From Anseranas semipalmata (lineage: Eukaryota > Chordata > Aves > Anseriformes > Anseranatidae), in assembly GCA_013399115.1 (NCBI GenBank), contig VXAA01004006.1:110509-174508 (forward strand): 64,000 nucleotides of DNA, in the 5' to 3' direction. Positions 50,037 to 63,907 of the stretch are shown here, one piece after another. Both the position numbers and the translations under genes were made by a program. Positions within the stretch are counted from its first letter, which is position 1. Every line of letters begins with the position of its first letter. The notes beneath the pieces are model-generated. The model had not been told where the DNA came from, did no database searches, and was given only the letters and a program-made list of their open reading frames with translations.

Positions 50037-53000
50037 TTTTTCTTTCCACACACTGACAGTTTAAACTATTTAGTTGCTTTAAAACTATTTGCATTTCAAG
50101 ACAACTAACTTCTACATGAGCCAAGGAGCGATGGCTTTGGAGCCCTTGGCTTTAGAGGTCCAGGTGGAGGTGAAAAGGGGGTTCCTGATAGGGCTCGGGT
50201 GAGTGATCCCAAGGAATCGGGGTCCTTGTGTGTGTTTGCCAGGAGGTATTGTGAAGTGGCTCTCCCTGCTCCTGGCAAAATGCCCGTGGTGCAGCTTCCA
50301 GTGTGTTGGGGCTTTATATCTTGGCCTTGGAGTTCATTTTAATTACGTTCCCCTTGCCATCCAGCAAGGCGCTTGAAGAAGTGATATATCGGGCTCTAGA
50401 TCGATCTATTCCGTGGCATCTGTTATTCAGGAAAATAAGTAAACAGATCTGCCCCTGTCTAAAATGGAAATTTATTCTGGGTTTATAAAGTGAGATCTAG
50501 CACGGAGGTATTCTTCTGGAGCTTGTATTTCTTCTAATTTATAGCTCCTCTTCTTTTCCAAGTGAACAGGAGACTTAAACCTCCTATTATGGGTCTGTAA
50601 TTTATGTTTTCAAAATTTTACGATTGTTATCTTTCAGTGTTTTTTCTGAAGCTCTGCTGTGGAGGTGCCCAGATAAGGTTATATATTAAATATTGGTAAA
50701 TTCGCTAACAGCGAAACTGAGATTGTAAATTACCAGAAGCATTCTCCCCCAGTGTGAGCTCACTCGCGTTAACTTCTTTTGCCTCCTTTGAAGAGGTAGG
50801 GAAGACGAGCTATGGAAATGAGGACGGGATGAAACTGGTGTGGTGGCAGGGAAGCTGGTCTTGGGCTGGCTTTGGGGTGGCTTGTTGTCACTGGGCGGCC
50901 AGACCGAGCGGGGCTCCCGGGGCACCTCTCGCAGCTCTGGTGCAGGTCAACCCCTTTCACTGTTGGCCTCTGGAAGGGAAGGAGAACACGCTCGTTGCGT
51001 TTTCAAGGTGGCACCGTGTGGTAAGCTGTTCCAGAAACATCCGTGGGAAAGCATGGGCTTGATCTCTTGAGACACCTTTGGGAAAATGTACTGATTCCCA
51101 TGATTTTATGGGTAAAGCAATGAGTAGATGGTATCAAGGACACGAGGACCAAACTCTATCCATAAGCATGAATTGGGGCTTCCAGTTTTCTCCCTGGTAT
51201 TCACTAGTACTTGGAGGAGGGAGGTAAGGGGGTGAAAGGAGAAGTCCTTCTGTGTCGCTCAGCTATGCACCGATCACATGGAGACAAACGTTGGAACTTT
51301 AACGTTTTAAATTAAAACCTGAGCTGTCTGTGATGCTCTGCCCCCTTTTCTGGGTGTCCGGGGACTTCCAGTCCCCTGGGCACTGAGGAGCCGTTCAGAC
51401 CTGGAAGCTGAAGTTTGTCAGTCAAAGCTCACCACCTCTTCATTTAGGAACACACTATCTGCTGCCTCGCATCAAGATGTGGGAGCAGTGTAGCTATTTT
51501 CTTCTTGGCTTGGCTGTTGTTTGTTTTCTCCTCGTACCGTTTTTTAACGTGAAACAAATTGTTATAGATCATCTTAGTATTTCCTTTGTTCTGTTTGTGG
51601 TGGTATAAATGACCAGTTCCCCATCTTGCCCCACCAGTTGTCTTGTTAGGAAGATTAGCCGTACTTGTGCACTGTTCTGCTGTGTGTTGATACAAAAAGA
51701 TTGTGCTTTTAAAATTAACTTCTATGGGAGAAATTTGGCTTTCAGTATATTCTTTTAATTGCCATATAGAAAGCAGAGACAGTTCTGTTTTTTATTTCTT
51801 TTTGAGAGGAAATATTTCTCAACAAAAATGCCTTCCTTGGAAAAAAAGTAAAACTCATTTGTTCCCAGGAGGATGCGGTAGCCGCTGCATGCGGTTGGTA
51901 CAAAATGGGAGGTATTGAAGAACTGCCTACCCCAACAGTAACTGAACTCCACGAGGACAGGTTTTCTGAAGCTGTCCAAGTATTGCACAGCTGGAAGTAA
52001 GAATCCGTAGGTGTTTTTCACTTCACAGGGATGTGTCTGTTAAAATCCTTGCCTGCAGACACCTGCACTTGCGGAAGATGGCTGTCACTTGAATGAAAGA
52101 CTGTCTCCTTGTCTGCCATGCCTGACGTATGGGCAATCTTACTGCCATCAGTAGCAAATTTATTGGCTGCACTGTGATTAAATGGAGGGCGATGGCAACG
52201 TGCAAAGCAGTGCTGGGTCCCTCTCTCTGTGCTGTGTTCTATCCCTGTGGGCAGAAGGAGCGGTAGAGGAGAGGGTGCCAGGGCAGTCGGTCATCGGTTC
52301 CTCATGGTTTTTGGCAGTGAGTGTCTGTTGCCGTTCACCAGTTCCCTGCAAGCTGCTGTGCTGCGTCTCCCAGAGACGTGGGAGCTCCGTGTCCTCCTTG
52401 CTCCAGCCTTCCCCAGCCTGGCAGCCTGAGCGAGCGAGGGTTTGGGATGCATGACCAGGAATATGGCTTTTGGGCTATAATTCAGTATTGCCTTCCTTGG
52501 TGTTTAGAGCTTCCCAGGCATTTCTGCAAATGCCGCTCCATCTTCTCCCCAGGCTCACCCTGAAGGCCCCATTACGTGGAATTACTCCAGCAGCTGCAGT
52601 GAGCCCCTCCTACTAGCTAGGACAGCCTGTCTGCTTTATCAGCTGTTTCCAGTGTTAGCAAACCCCTTTCTCTAGCTAATTTCCACTGCCTTAGTGTTAC
52701 AAGCTCTCAAGTTTAGTTTTGAGAGCTTGTGGTTAGGTGTGGAGCTGAAGCGGGACAGGGGAAGCGATGCGCACGAAGGGCAGGGTGAGCATCTAGAAGC
52801 CTTAGACACCACTAGTTGAGTTCCCACTTCTCTAAACCCACTGGAATACGAATCTCTATGGTACAGAACAAAGGGCTTTTGGTTTTGCCTTCTGGCAGGA
52901 GTGTTTCAGATCTAAAGATCTGCGTTATTTGGGCTGCAGTCCTGCAAATCCCCTGTGGAGCTGAACATGTCCCTTCCTTCTTACCAGGCCATCAGGTCAT

Positions 53001-56000
53001 CTGGGAGGCTGTTGCTTTTCTTTCAGTAATGGGTAGTGGGGTGTAAACCCTGATGTTTGGTCACATTAAAGCACTACTATGAGCAGCATGGGTGATAGAT
53101 TACTAGTGGGAATTGGGAGCTCTGGAAAAGGTGTTGGGCTTGGGTGATGAGGAGCTTGGAAGTTGAACCTAGGGAAAGGACGTGAGGCCGAGTAGGTGTA
53201 TTTGTTCTGTGGGCCCCCAGCTCCCCTTACCTCCATCCTGAATACCTCCAGCAGGGAGCCTTTTGAAGTAGTCATTTTACTGTATCTATATGCGTAGGCT
53301 GTCTCAGGCAAAACAGAAATCCCACCAAAAAAAAACCAAAAGAAGAAGAAAGAGAATAGTAAAGCACCTCCAAACTGCTCCCAGGTGCTGCCTCTGCAGC
53401 GGGTGCAGCTTCCAGCAGCACACATCGCTGCATTGCAAGCAAGCAAAAGAGAGGAGCTCGCAGCTGAGCAGTGAGTAAGCTGTCCTGCAAAGCTTGAAAT
53501 GAATCCTTGCAAGCAGCGTAGCAGCAGCTTGTTTAGTTCTCAGGGGTGTTTGCTTGCTTTTTTGTGGGGTGGGGAATGAAACGCTATTTAAGCGCCAAAA
53601 ACCTCTCAAAGTACTCTTTCCCTACTGTGAGAGTTTGCAGCCAACTGCTCGCATCTGGTGGTAGGGGTTCAGTGTGGAAATGGGGAGTGATGGTTTGAGA
53701 TGGCTTTGAGCTGGCTTAGGTGACTGAGTAGTTCCTCCAGGACTTTATGGACCTCTCATGGGGTGTTTTCTCATTTTTATGGCTTATTGTCTGCCGAGTC
53801 CTTAAGTTATCTTTATCAGTCTCCCAAACCCCTGTAGGACACTGTGACCAGAAAGAAGTAGTCATCTTGCTTTCTCAAGAGCTTAAAGGCTGGGATTTGA
53901 AGAAATGAGACAATATAAGGCAGAAAGGCCAGGAGGAATGCAAGAAGGTGCATGAGAGTTTAAATGCAAACTTCTGGCTTTATCTCACAAGAGAAAGATG
54001 GTGAGGGTACCTTTTAGAAATGTTTATTACAGTTTGATAAAGTCTAACTTTTACAAACCGATTACTTAGTTGTATCTACCAAAATGGACCACCCTTCCAT
54101 GCCTCCTTGCCCAAATAAGAATTTTAAAATTCTTAACCCAGTATTTAGAAATGCAATTGCAGCCCAGGTGCGAGGAGAGGTGGAAGTGTGCGGATGCCCG
54201 CCCATCATGCTGCCCAGCTGGGCCGGTACCCCTCGGCGCTCAGCGCTGCCTTGGCCATGCTCTTGTGTACCCTTGTCATTGTCCTTGTATCTGCCTGTTG
54301 GGCATCATCGCACAGCCAGCCTGAGCTTGTCTGGACCCCAGTGCTCTCCCAGCCCTCCAGTAACACTTTTCCCCCCTTTTTTTTTTGTGCAAGGTTTTGA
54401 GACATCACACACCAGCCTTCTTTCAGCTTATCAGATGCATGTTTGATACAGCACTGGCAGTTCTTATTCACTGTCAGCAATATTTACTTCTCAGGTTCCT
54501 TTATTTTTCCCCGACACTTCATTTTAAGCAGACAGTTGGAGGATCTTCCCGTTGGCAAGCTCCAAACGAAGATGCTGTAGGACGGGATTTGCTTGCCATA
54601 CTGTGCCTGTTTGCCTCCCTTCCTTGTTGCTGGAGGGAAATGGGTGGTTCCAGGGGGTGCCCCCTCTCGCCCCAGCCTGGCCATCGGGCACAGCCATGCG
54701 AAGCAGGGCTGTGGGGGCCGCTGCCTCCTTCGGCTGCGAAGTGGAGCGGGGAGCGCCTGTGGGATGGAGATGCCTGCGCTGCAGAACCTGCACCTGAGCA
54801 GTGCGGGCCAGCTGTGGCTGGTGGTGGGTGCCGGGTGTGATGGAGAGGGCCTGAGCCCTCTGAGCCCAGGGCTGCTGGAACCAGGCAGGTGGTGAGGGCG
54901 GGTGTCCCCAGCCGGGTCAGCCCTTTGCTGATCTCAGGGCAGGAGGAAATGGAACTGCAGGTTCAATAGAAGTGAAATTTGAGTTGCTCTTCAGTGAAGA
55001 CTGCGGTTAGTGACACAGACGAGCCAGTCAGTCTGTTAAGTCCTGGCCTTACTTACCAAGTCCTCGGAGACCTAACCTTCAAAGCAGAAGCCCCGTGAAG
55101 GTAACGAAGAGCAGGAGGAGATGAATGAGGGAAAGGTTTGGCACCGCAAGCTGCAGCGGTGGCTTGGCTGACTGGCGGGCTGCCTTTTTCATCTTTGGCT
55201 TACCCAAAAGACCAACCATGTGGTGTAAATCTTCCCCCCCCCGCCCCCTTCTGGGAGATCATAATGTAGGGTAGTCCCTTCTGCCCATGCTTCCTCCAGC
55301 ATACTGCAGGCATCGGTTTAATTAGAAATAAAAATTGATTAGTATGGTCTCTAGCGAATCTTTGAGAGCTTTGGCAGCAACCGCAAGTAATGTGTGTGCA
55401 GCCGGTTAGTGGGGGGGTGAGGTGGCCGTTATTCCCGTTAAAAATTGACCAGCGCTGTGCCTGGGCATTGATCTGAGCATCCTGGGCAGGTGGCTCGCGC
55501 GCCAGCCCCGTGTGGGCTGGGGACAGCAGCTTTCTGAGGAGACCAGGAGAGCAGTCCCCATCCGGGGTGAGGAAAAGCTTGCTCTTCTCCCTCCTGTGCG
55601 TGAGGAGGATGTGTGAGGTGAGGACCTCGCCTAGGGAAAACGTGTCCATGAACCAGAACCAGGGAATCCCTCTGGGCCCTTCCCAAAGGCCGACCCCTGC
55701 CGCACAGCTCCCCTCGCCAGCGGGAGGGCAGGAGCCACCTCTGTGGCACGTATTCCATCTTCCGTCACCTCCGTGCCCTCCTGAGAGCTGCGCTGGGCTT
55801 TTCCTTTGTACTGAAAGCTGATCGGGGGCACGAGATGCGGGGGGGTTCCCGAGCCTACATTTCTTGATAGGTACCCGGAGGCTCGTTCCTGTGTTACAAG
55901 TCCCCTTGGCGGCAGCGGGGGTTCTGCAGGAGCCACAGGCTGGCTGCTTATCCTGGCACTGCCCGGCTGTGCCAGGGCCAGCCGCCGTGCACAGCAGCGC

Positions 56001-59000
56001 CCTGACCTCTTTTTTCCCCACTACAGACGCGGGTCCAAGCATTGGAAGCCAGCAGGGTGGTTCTTTATAACCCATAGCTTTAATCCACCTTGAAACGAAG
56101 AGTGAATATATTTGTTGTCCTTATGCCTCGGGGAAGCGTGTGTGTGCGTGCAGAGGTTAGGAAGCGTTCAGGAGTTTGTTGCGTGGGATGAGCTGGGAAG
56201 CAGAGGGGACCTTTTTGGTAGCATACTGAGACTATGTAAGGGTAGTAGATTAGTTCCTGTTTGTATTTGATTTTCATGGAAATCTCCCTAAAAATGGACA
56301 TCTCTATCAGGAGGAACACGTGCTGTCGTGCACCCGGCTGCCCGGTGTGGTCAGTAGGAACGGGCAGGTCAGGTGGGTCAGTAGCAGGAGAGGGGCACAG
56401 TGTTGGCTTCTTTGCCAGCTCTAACAATGTCTCTCTAAGAGATGCCAGCATCCCAGCCTGAGTCCTGGAGCTTGCGGAGGGACGGGGGCCATCAGCCCCG
56501 GTGGCATGCGCAGGGAGCATTTTGCATTGCTGCTTGTGACCTGCAAGAGGTGGCAGCAAGCCTTTTCTCACCTCCCTCTTGTGGGCTTGTGACTGTTAAT
56601 CATTCTGTTCCCTTTTCTTGGGATTTGTTTTTTTTTGCGTGTAAATCTCAGTCCTTCACCACTTTCATGTCTTAAGATGAGTTAATAACCCGCAAATACT
56701 GTGTAGAGCAGGGCTATACTGGCTTTTGGGTGATGACTGCATTAGCTGTGCTGCTGACAGCTCCTTACATCTCATGCTAGAGGGTCACTTAATGAAAAAA
56801 GCCCCTCAGGAAAGAGGTAGGAATACCACTATTTGGTAATTAACGCTTCCCTGCATAAGGGGGGCAGGGGAGACAAATCCATCCCCTTGGGAAGGTGCCA
56901 GGCATGAGGCCCACGCCGAAAAGGATGTCAGGGCTGGCCGCCCCCATTGCTCCCCATCAGGCAGCTTTGCCTGACGGTGAGCACAGCCCCAGGGCAGTGC
57001 TGTGGGAGTGAAATAGCTATTAATTGCAGCAGTCTGCTCCTCTGGTTCTGACTTGCCAGCATTTCCTGAGAGATTTGCTTTACTGGATCAGACTTCTGGG
57101 TTATGAAGCACAACATCGCACGGTGGGTGGTATCTGAGATGGCTAATCTCGTTATGTCGTTGTGTAACCCACTGGATGTCGTATTTGTACAGTGGGCAAT
57201 GGTCACTCCACGCTGGAAAGTGTTGCAGAATTAGGGTGTATTCAGAGGATGGAAGAAGAATAATAAATGACATGGAAAAACTGTCTTCTGAAGAAAGAAA
57301 ATAATGACTGGGACCCAGTACACCTCCTCTCTCCCACTTCTGAAGCTGGGAACTGGGTCCCTTGTTCCTGTTGTTAGTGCCTGTGAGCTGGCTTGTGACA
57401 CCACACAGAGCTGGTACCAGCCTGTCTGGGTCCTGTGCATCGTCCCCTGCTATTTCAAGGATGGAGGTGTTTGTAGTAACATGGATGCTGAGAAATGGCA
57501 TTGCTACACATGGCAACAGCATGCTTCTGTGCACAGTATCTTGTTTTTCTCCTTCCGCATTGCATGCATCTCTGAAAGGAAGGTAGATCTCTTTTGCTCC
57601 AAATACAGGAGAAAGCCATCAGCTGCATGAAAGCCATGAAACGTCTTCATCCTTCAGAGCCTGGTAAATCTCCCATGAAAATCAATGGAATGGCTTCAGC
57701 TGATGGACATGCAACATCAGGTCAAACCCGATCTGGCTGAGAGGTTCACCACTGTTCCACCCGTTAGCCCATTCATGGCTGGGCCCACGTTTTGTAGCTC
57801 CCTTGTATCACCTACTGGCAGCAACAGCTGCTGAGCTCTTGGCTCTCCCTGCTTAACCAATTCTCTTTCAGCATGGCAGTAAATTCTTCTTTCCAGCACA
57901 GGAGAAGAGTCTAGATATCAGGAAAGTGAGGAGAGTGCTGCAAAGCAAGCAATGCTACTGAATTAACTTCCTCGGAGAGGCATGTTTGTCATTGCTGAGC
58001 ACGTGGATCGGCAAAGCAGCCAGCTACTGAGCCGCGCTGTTTAAAACATGCAGGCGCTGCTGCTGTTTTTCTGCACATCCGACCTTACCTGACTATTGGG
58101 CACAGTGAGAAATAATATTTCAGGGTAAATGCCTTTCAAAGTTTCTAGGTATTTGTTTTATTTTAAATAACTATAAATTAAAAGAACTCAGGAAAGTAAA
58201 TTTGGAAGCATGATTTTTAATAAGTGTGTATATCAGAATTTAGGCACTCATGTTTAAACTGAATTGAGTCTTACCGGTATGCTGGGTCTAATTTCCAACA
58301 TTGCTTGCTTCCCAGCATTTCTGCAGTGCCCTGTTATCAACAATTTCACAAAGGGGTAGGATGCATCTCACAGTGGGGTGCAGAGAGCTGGAGCCGCTTG
58401 CCCCGGCTGCAAGGCTTGACAGGATCTGGCTCCTGATGGTTTAGCAGGCCGCAGCGCCGGCCCCGCGGGTACAGCACAGACCTCCTTTGCAGCTTCTGGG
58501 GTTTTAGTGCAAGGAGATCTTGCTGCTTTTATGATCTGGGATGGGTTTTAGGTGGTGTAGGAACTCCCTCTTTCTCAGACTGCTGTTGTAAGGCTGTGGG
58601 TTTTCTCCTCTTTCCCCCTTCTGCAGGGCTCGGACTTAAAATGGCTCCTCGCTGGAGGGGGGGAATGCAGTCTGAATGTCATGGCAGCCCCGTCCCTGCT
58701 TGGAGTACTGCTGTAATGGTCACCAGAGGAAACCGCGGCAGCTTCACTCCTGTGAAGTCACCAAGCTGCAAACCTAGTTTATAGCAGTACAAAAAGTGGC
58801 ATTAAAGTGGTCATAAATCACTTTGGTTTGCTGGGGAAGCCAGCCCTTGGGACCCTTCCTATCTCCTGGAAGAGGGGCTTGGTTTGTGAGGGCAAGTGTG
58901 GCTCTGCCCGTGTCTAAATGCAGCTATGGAAAAACGCACGGGTTGTGGGGTGAGAGCGAGAGGTTGGTGTTGGCTGGGAGGGGTCAGCACCAGCAAATCC

Positions 59001-62000
59001 AGAGCTGAAGCGAGGGGTTTGGTCCAAAAGGATGAGCTCCCAAATCCTTACCCGGCTTTGCTGTTTCTGGGCAAGGGCTGCTTTTCCATGTACAAAACTG
59101 ACACCATATTTCTACCCTCCTATCGCTCCCTTCTTGGTACCGAATGAGATGCGTGGAGCACAGCTTGTGCTGCTGTGACCTCCAGCTTGTGTGCCTGGGC
59201 CAGGAAGCAGCAACTGCTCCCTGAGTGCTGTTGGGCAAACACTTCTGAAGAGTATGAATAGAACAACCTCTGTGGACAAAAAGTTTATATATAAATCTAT
59301 GCACACACACAAAAAGAAATACCAATTACAGGAAGAGGAAGAACAGGAGGGGACTTCTCAGCTCCACTCCTAGGGCTGTTGAGACACTAGATGCTTTGCT
59401 CTCTTCCCAGAAGTTCATCTTTCTTTGTGCCTGGGTTACCCTGTTTCGTTCAAAATGGGTCTTCAAATCCGTTTTGTTAAATTGCTGCAAAATTCTGTGT
59501 GGATGCTCTTCAGTTGATTTAATCTTGGTTTATGTTGATTTAGTTTCTTGCCAACTTTTGCTAAATCCATTTGAGACAGAGTTAAATCAACTTATGAGTG
59601 TCCTTGCAATTTAATTAAATCGACTGATGTAGCTAATGTAACTGATTGTAATTAAACGCATGCAGCTTTTATATAAAGACAAGCCCTGAGGGTGTTCAGG
59701 AAATCCCATCTCGTGTTCCCATTAGCCCCTAAAAGGAGTTTGCTCACAATTCACCACCTCTGTCTCTGATCCTTGTCCCCGAGCAGAGCTCTGCCGTGCT
59801 GGGCTGTGCTTTGCATTTATGCTAACCCCCACCCCACGGCTCTGCCCCAGTGCCAGCCATCCCCTCCACGGCTGCGGCTGTGGGGTCATGCCCCAGTGGC
59901 CCTGTGGGGAGTGGCACTGGGTTACCTGTTGCCCCAGATGGAAAATAACCTGCTTAAACACGGGGGGAGGAAAAAAATGGGGATTGTTTCTTTCATCTCC
60001 TTTGGCATCCAGCCACCCCGTGAACAGCCTAAGTGGCAATCTGTAGGGGCGGTGTGTGTGTAGGGGTTGGGCAAGGTACCTTATAAAGGATGTTCATATT
60101 CAGTGTGAGCTTATGCAGGTCCATTGATAGAATGTTGCTGTTGTGCTGCTTGTTTCCAGGTGTTTAAAATATCTTGTTCTTACAAGGTCAGTTACACTCT
60201 GAATATTGGCTTTTGCTTAGAAGTGCATTGCTTTTTCTCATTCTCAAACTGGAGCCAGAGGTCTGTAATGCTGTAATCTTTCCTACTACAGCCAGATCCC
60301 ACACCCCAAAGGCTGCTCGTGATCCCCAGCAGGGAGATCCTGTTATTCCAGGGAGCAAGAATTCTGTGTTCGCATGAATTTTTGTGTCTGAGTGATAAAA
60401 GAGGACCAGATGGGAGAGCAGCCAGAGCGGGTTTGTAGCATCCTGCTCTTTTTTTTTTTTTTTTTCTGGTATTGCATGGACTCTGCAGTGATATCAGTGA
60501 AGGGAAAGCCGAGGAGGGTGCCCCTTCTCCCAAACTCCTCAAAAGTCTGGGTTACGGGGGTGGGCAGGGGAGGCACCATCTGCATCCACGCAAGCTTTTA
60601 ATTTTCTTTCTCTTGCTCTCTTTCCAGCTCAGTTCACGCATTAAGAAAACATTAATAGCCTCAGAGTTTCACGCTCTGCTTCCATCCCTCGTAACAAGAT
60701 CTGCTCACTTCTGCGGAGCGCTCCCTCCGTGAGTGAAGGTGCCATCTGTGGCCGTAACACTAAGCGACAGCACTGCAAACAAAGAGAGAAACCCACGGGG
60801 ATCTGGTGGGGCTGTTCATGCCCTGGTGCTCAGGACTGCACCTTCTCGGGGTCTCCAAAGATCAGTGTTGAGCCCTGGGCCTGTTGCACTGCCCCTGCTG
60901 CCAGATGTTCAGTTGGAGGTGGCTCTTCTGCAGGGCAATCAGCCTGCCCTGGGGTCCGGCAGTTCCAGGGCCGCCTTGGCAAGGGCTTCTGGGCTTTCTC
61001 TTCCCTCTCCTCCACCTCTCTCTTCCTAGCCTGGGGCAACCCCAGACTTCTCTTGGGGATACTGGGGAGGTCTCAGGTTCTGCAGTCCAGGGGCAGGAAC
61101 ATCTCGTGCTTCCTTGTTGGCTCAGTAGGAGCAGATGTGGCTGGTAGGTGTCTTCTGCTGTGCCATGTGGTGACAGTGTGGAGATGGGTCAGGCCTGCTG
61201 GTGGGGCAGGAGCCTTTCCCACGTTGTGTCCTATTATCTCCTCTGGCAGCTGTGCCCGTGAGAGCACCAGGAGAGCTGCGCTTGGCGCTCAGGGAGCTGA
61301 GCAAGTCGCTAGCTCAAGAGGGCACCTAAGAGGGGATGAAAGGGCAAGGTGGCCAAGGAGAAGGCGCACGGGAGGTGCCAAGGTGCAGTCATGGCTAAGC
61401 AATATGAGCTCCTCGGTTCGGGAGGTGAGGCAGGAGCCAGCAGGGCTTGAAGAGCATCAGCCAGAGGGATTTGTGGACAGAAAGAGGACAAACCGTTTTT
61501 TTTCTTAAGTTTCTTTGTATTTTTGTTCATGGAGTGAGAGACGTGCCAGAAGCAGCTTTTCTAGGATGGAGCTACTGGTGGAAATCAAGGTCATTTAGAA
61601 CAGCTGACTGTGGGATCCGAGTGTCTGGAGGCTGATAAGTCCTAGATCTTGGAGCAGAGTGTCAGAAGAGATGGGGGAGCCTTCGGCAGGCGTATTCCAA
61701 GAGAGCTTTGGAAATGGGCCAGGCTGGATGGCTGCAGTGAAGCTGACATCTTGTGGAGTAATTGAGGGAAGCTGAGCAAGGGAGAGGTGAACTTCTGAAC
61801 CAGCTGGCACGAGGAGGCTGCTGAAAGCCCTAGCGAGCTAGGCAGAGAGGGAGGAAGGGTGCTGGAAGGCGCCGAGCAAGAAAACAAACATGACACTATT
61901 TTGTTTCATTGGTGGAAGCTGAAGGAAAATAACTTTAAAGAAAGGACAACACAAACATTCATCTAGGTGTTAGGCAGAGCAGATCAAAGCACTTGCACCT

Positions 62001-63830
62001 AAAAATAGTTTCCAAGAAGAAAAATCTGCCTTAAAACATCAGTTCAAAACATTTTGTTCATTTGTTCAAAATCCTTTTCAGTGTGCTCTGCTCACCCATT
62101 AAAACGCATTTAGATTTTTAATGAGTGGGGAGAAAAAATTTGGAAAGTGATTTTGATTATTTTTGTTGAAAGGAGTGCTTGCAGAGAAATTAATGAAGGA
62201 GAGAAAAGGTTTGAAATGTTTCTCAGCCTCTCTTGTACCAGGGAGTGGTTTTGTGCAGCAGGGTCACAGCTGTCTTGCTGTCCGCCAGCGAGGTGGGGAA
62301 AGGGAACTCTGGCGAAGTGCTGCGGGGCCGAGGTTGTGGGGTACGCGGTGAGCGTGTGCCATGTGCAGGATGTACGTGTGGTGTACGTGTAGCACCTATA
62401 GGAGAAGACAAGAGTACAGTTAATGATGAAATAGCACAAAGTCGTGTAAAGGGGGAAAGAGCCGAGATGCTGCTGGTGCAGGGATGTGCCGTGGGACGCG
62501 TGTCGGGGTGGTTAGTGACCCCCCCAAAAGGGTCACTTTACCACAGTGACTTTCCTTGGAGTGTAGGCCAAGAAACTCCAGCTGGAGTAAAAAAAAAAAA
62601 AAAAAATTACATTTTAAACTTAGAACTATCATCTTGCCCCAAAAGGCAACGGTTAAATCAATTAAATTGGTGATTTAAAACCAAAACCAAATCAAGATAA
62701 TAATAATAAAACCCTCTTGTCACTGAGTGCATCTTTAATTAGCTGGAAAATAATGGCCCCATCCTGTGGAGGGTCAGGGAAATCAGTGATTGTGTTTTAA
62801 GGAGTGCACTCAATAGATTTTTCTTATTTTAGCCGTGGAGATACGGAGCAGGAGGGGAAAAAAGGATGGAAAGGAAGAACTATAGCTGCTGTGCTCGTAG
62901 ACTGGATTTCATTTATTTATTTATTCTTATTCTGGTGTATTTTCCAGCAGGAATTCTCTGATGCTAGAATGGCTCTGAGGACAGGGATAGGATGTGAGCT
63001 TTGAGTAGTGGTACTAACACTGCTAGCAGCTCTGGATTTTATAAAGAACTGAACAGAAGAGGTGAGTAAAATCACTAACATTGACCTGGCAGTGTGTGAA
63101 CCCCTCAGCTGCTGCCTGGTAGCAAATATGCAGCGAGAACCTGAACTTATCTGTAAAATTGTCCCTTGGGATATTTTTTCAGAGTTTCAGTGCAGGTTCT
63201 TTTTCAGCAGATGCGTTTGGTGATGCTGGAGGGTCTCCACTCCTCTCTTTGTAAATGAATCAGCTTGGTTTGGGGAGGACAGAGGTGTCTGGTGATCTGG
63301 GGATGGGATCCAGCAGCTCTTTTCCCTGAGGGCGGTGAAGCCTATACGTGTGTCACAGCGTGCAGGTTGCTAATGGCAGGAAGGAAGGGGACTGTCAAGT
63401 GTTCATAAATATCTTGTCTGGGGATTTGCAAAACAACGGAGACCCAAAATGTGCGAGATGGAGCACAGCTCATGCACAAAGCAAGCATACTGTATGAAGG
63501 AGGGGTCATGCAAGAGCAGCTGAGTGGGTTTTATATGCAGTTTTATTCCATTAAACTTAAGGGTTTTCCAGGCTACCTTCCTCACCCATGCAGAGCCCAT
63601 GTGGCAAACGTCTTCATATTTTGCTGCTTGGTGGACTGTGAAATGTACTTAGTCACAGTGCTCTGTCCTTGATCACAAAATCACTCTAATCTCTCACTAA
63701 TAATATATATTTTTTAGCTTGACATCTTCATTCCCTTTGGAATGGGAGTGAATATGTATTCCCAGCACAAATCTCTGATGTTGCTGGGCAGCAATTTCTT
63801 TCCTCTTTCTATGCTCCAAGATTCAGAAGA
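50037..63830. other. No gene recognised
   Basis: About 13.8 kb without a recognisable exon. Two long ORFs occur in GC-rich parts (minus 55200-56075, 291 codons; plus 60729-61508, 259 codons) but have no recognisable motif. T17 lies at 60449-60465 and A18 at 62589-62606. Short AT-rich islands with homeodomain-, FOX- and GATA-like motifs are noted as findings. Confidence 0.55.
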
Positions 63831-63907
63831 CTGAATGTTTTTAAAACCTACCGGAGGGCAGGTAAAAAACCTAAACTGAATGCTTTTAAAACCTAAAGGA
63901 GGGCAGG
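63831..63907 (+). repeat. 45-bp tandem duplication, second copy truncated
   Basis: CTGAATGYTTTTAAAACCTA followed by an MMGGAGGGCAGG-type segment occurs at 63831 and again 45 bases later at 63876, with a few mismatches. The second copy runs into GGCAGGCTTG. Confidence 0.85.

Noticed and set aside
58350..58435. Possible reverse-strand MIR (GTGCAGAGAGCTGGAGCCGC then TTGCCCCGGCTGCAAGG)
   Set aside because: The resemblance is loose and GC-biased, with no anchoring box.
60729..61508. 259-codon plus ORF; one stretch (GGGTCTCCAAAGATCAGTGT) faintly recalls a CR1 reverse-transcriptase region
   Set aside because: The similarity covers too few bases and no neighbouring CR1 motif follows. The sequence is GC-rich, so the open frame is not surprising.
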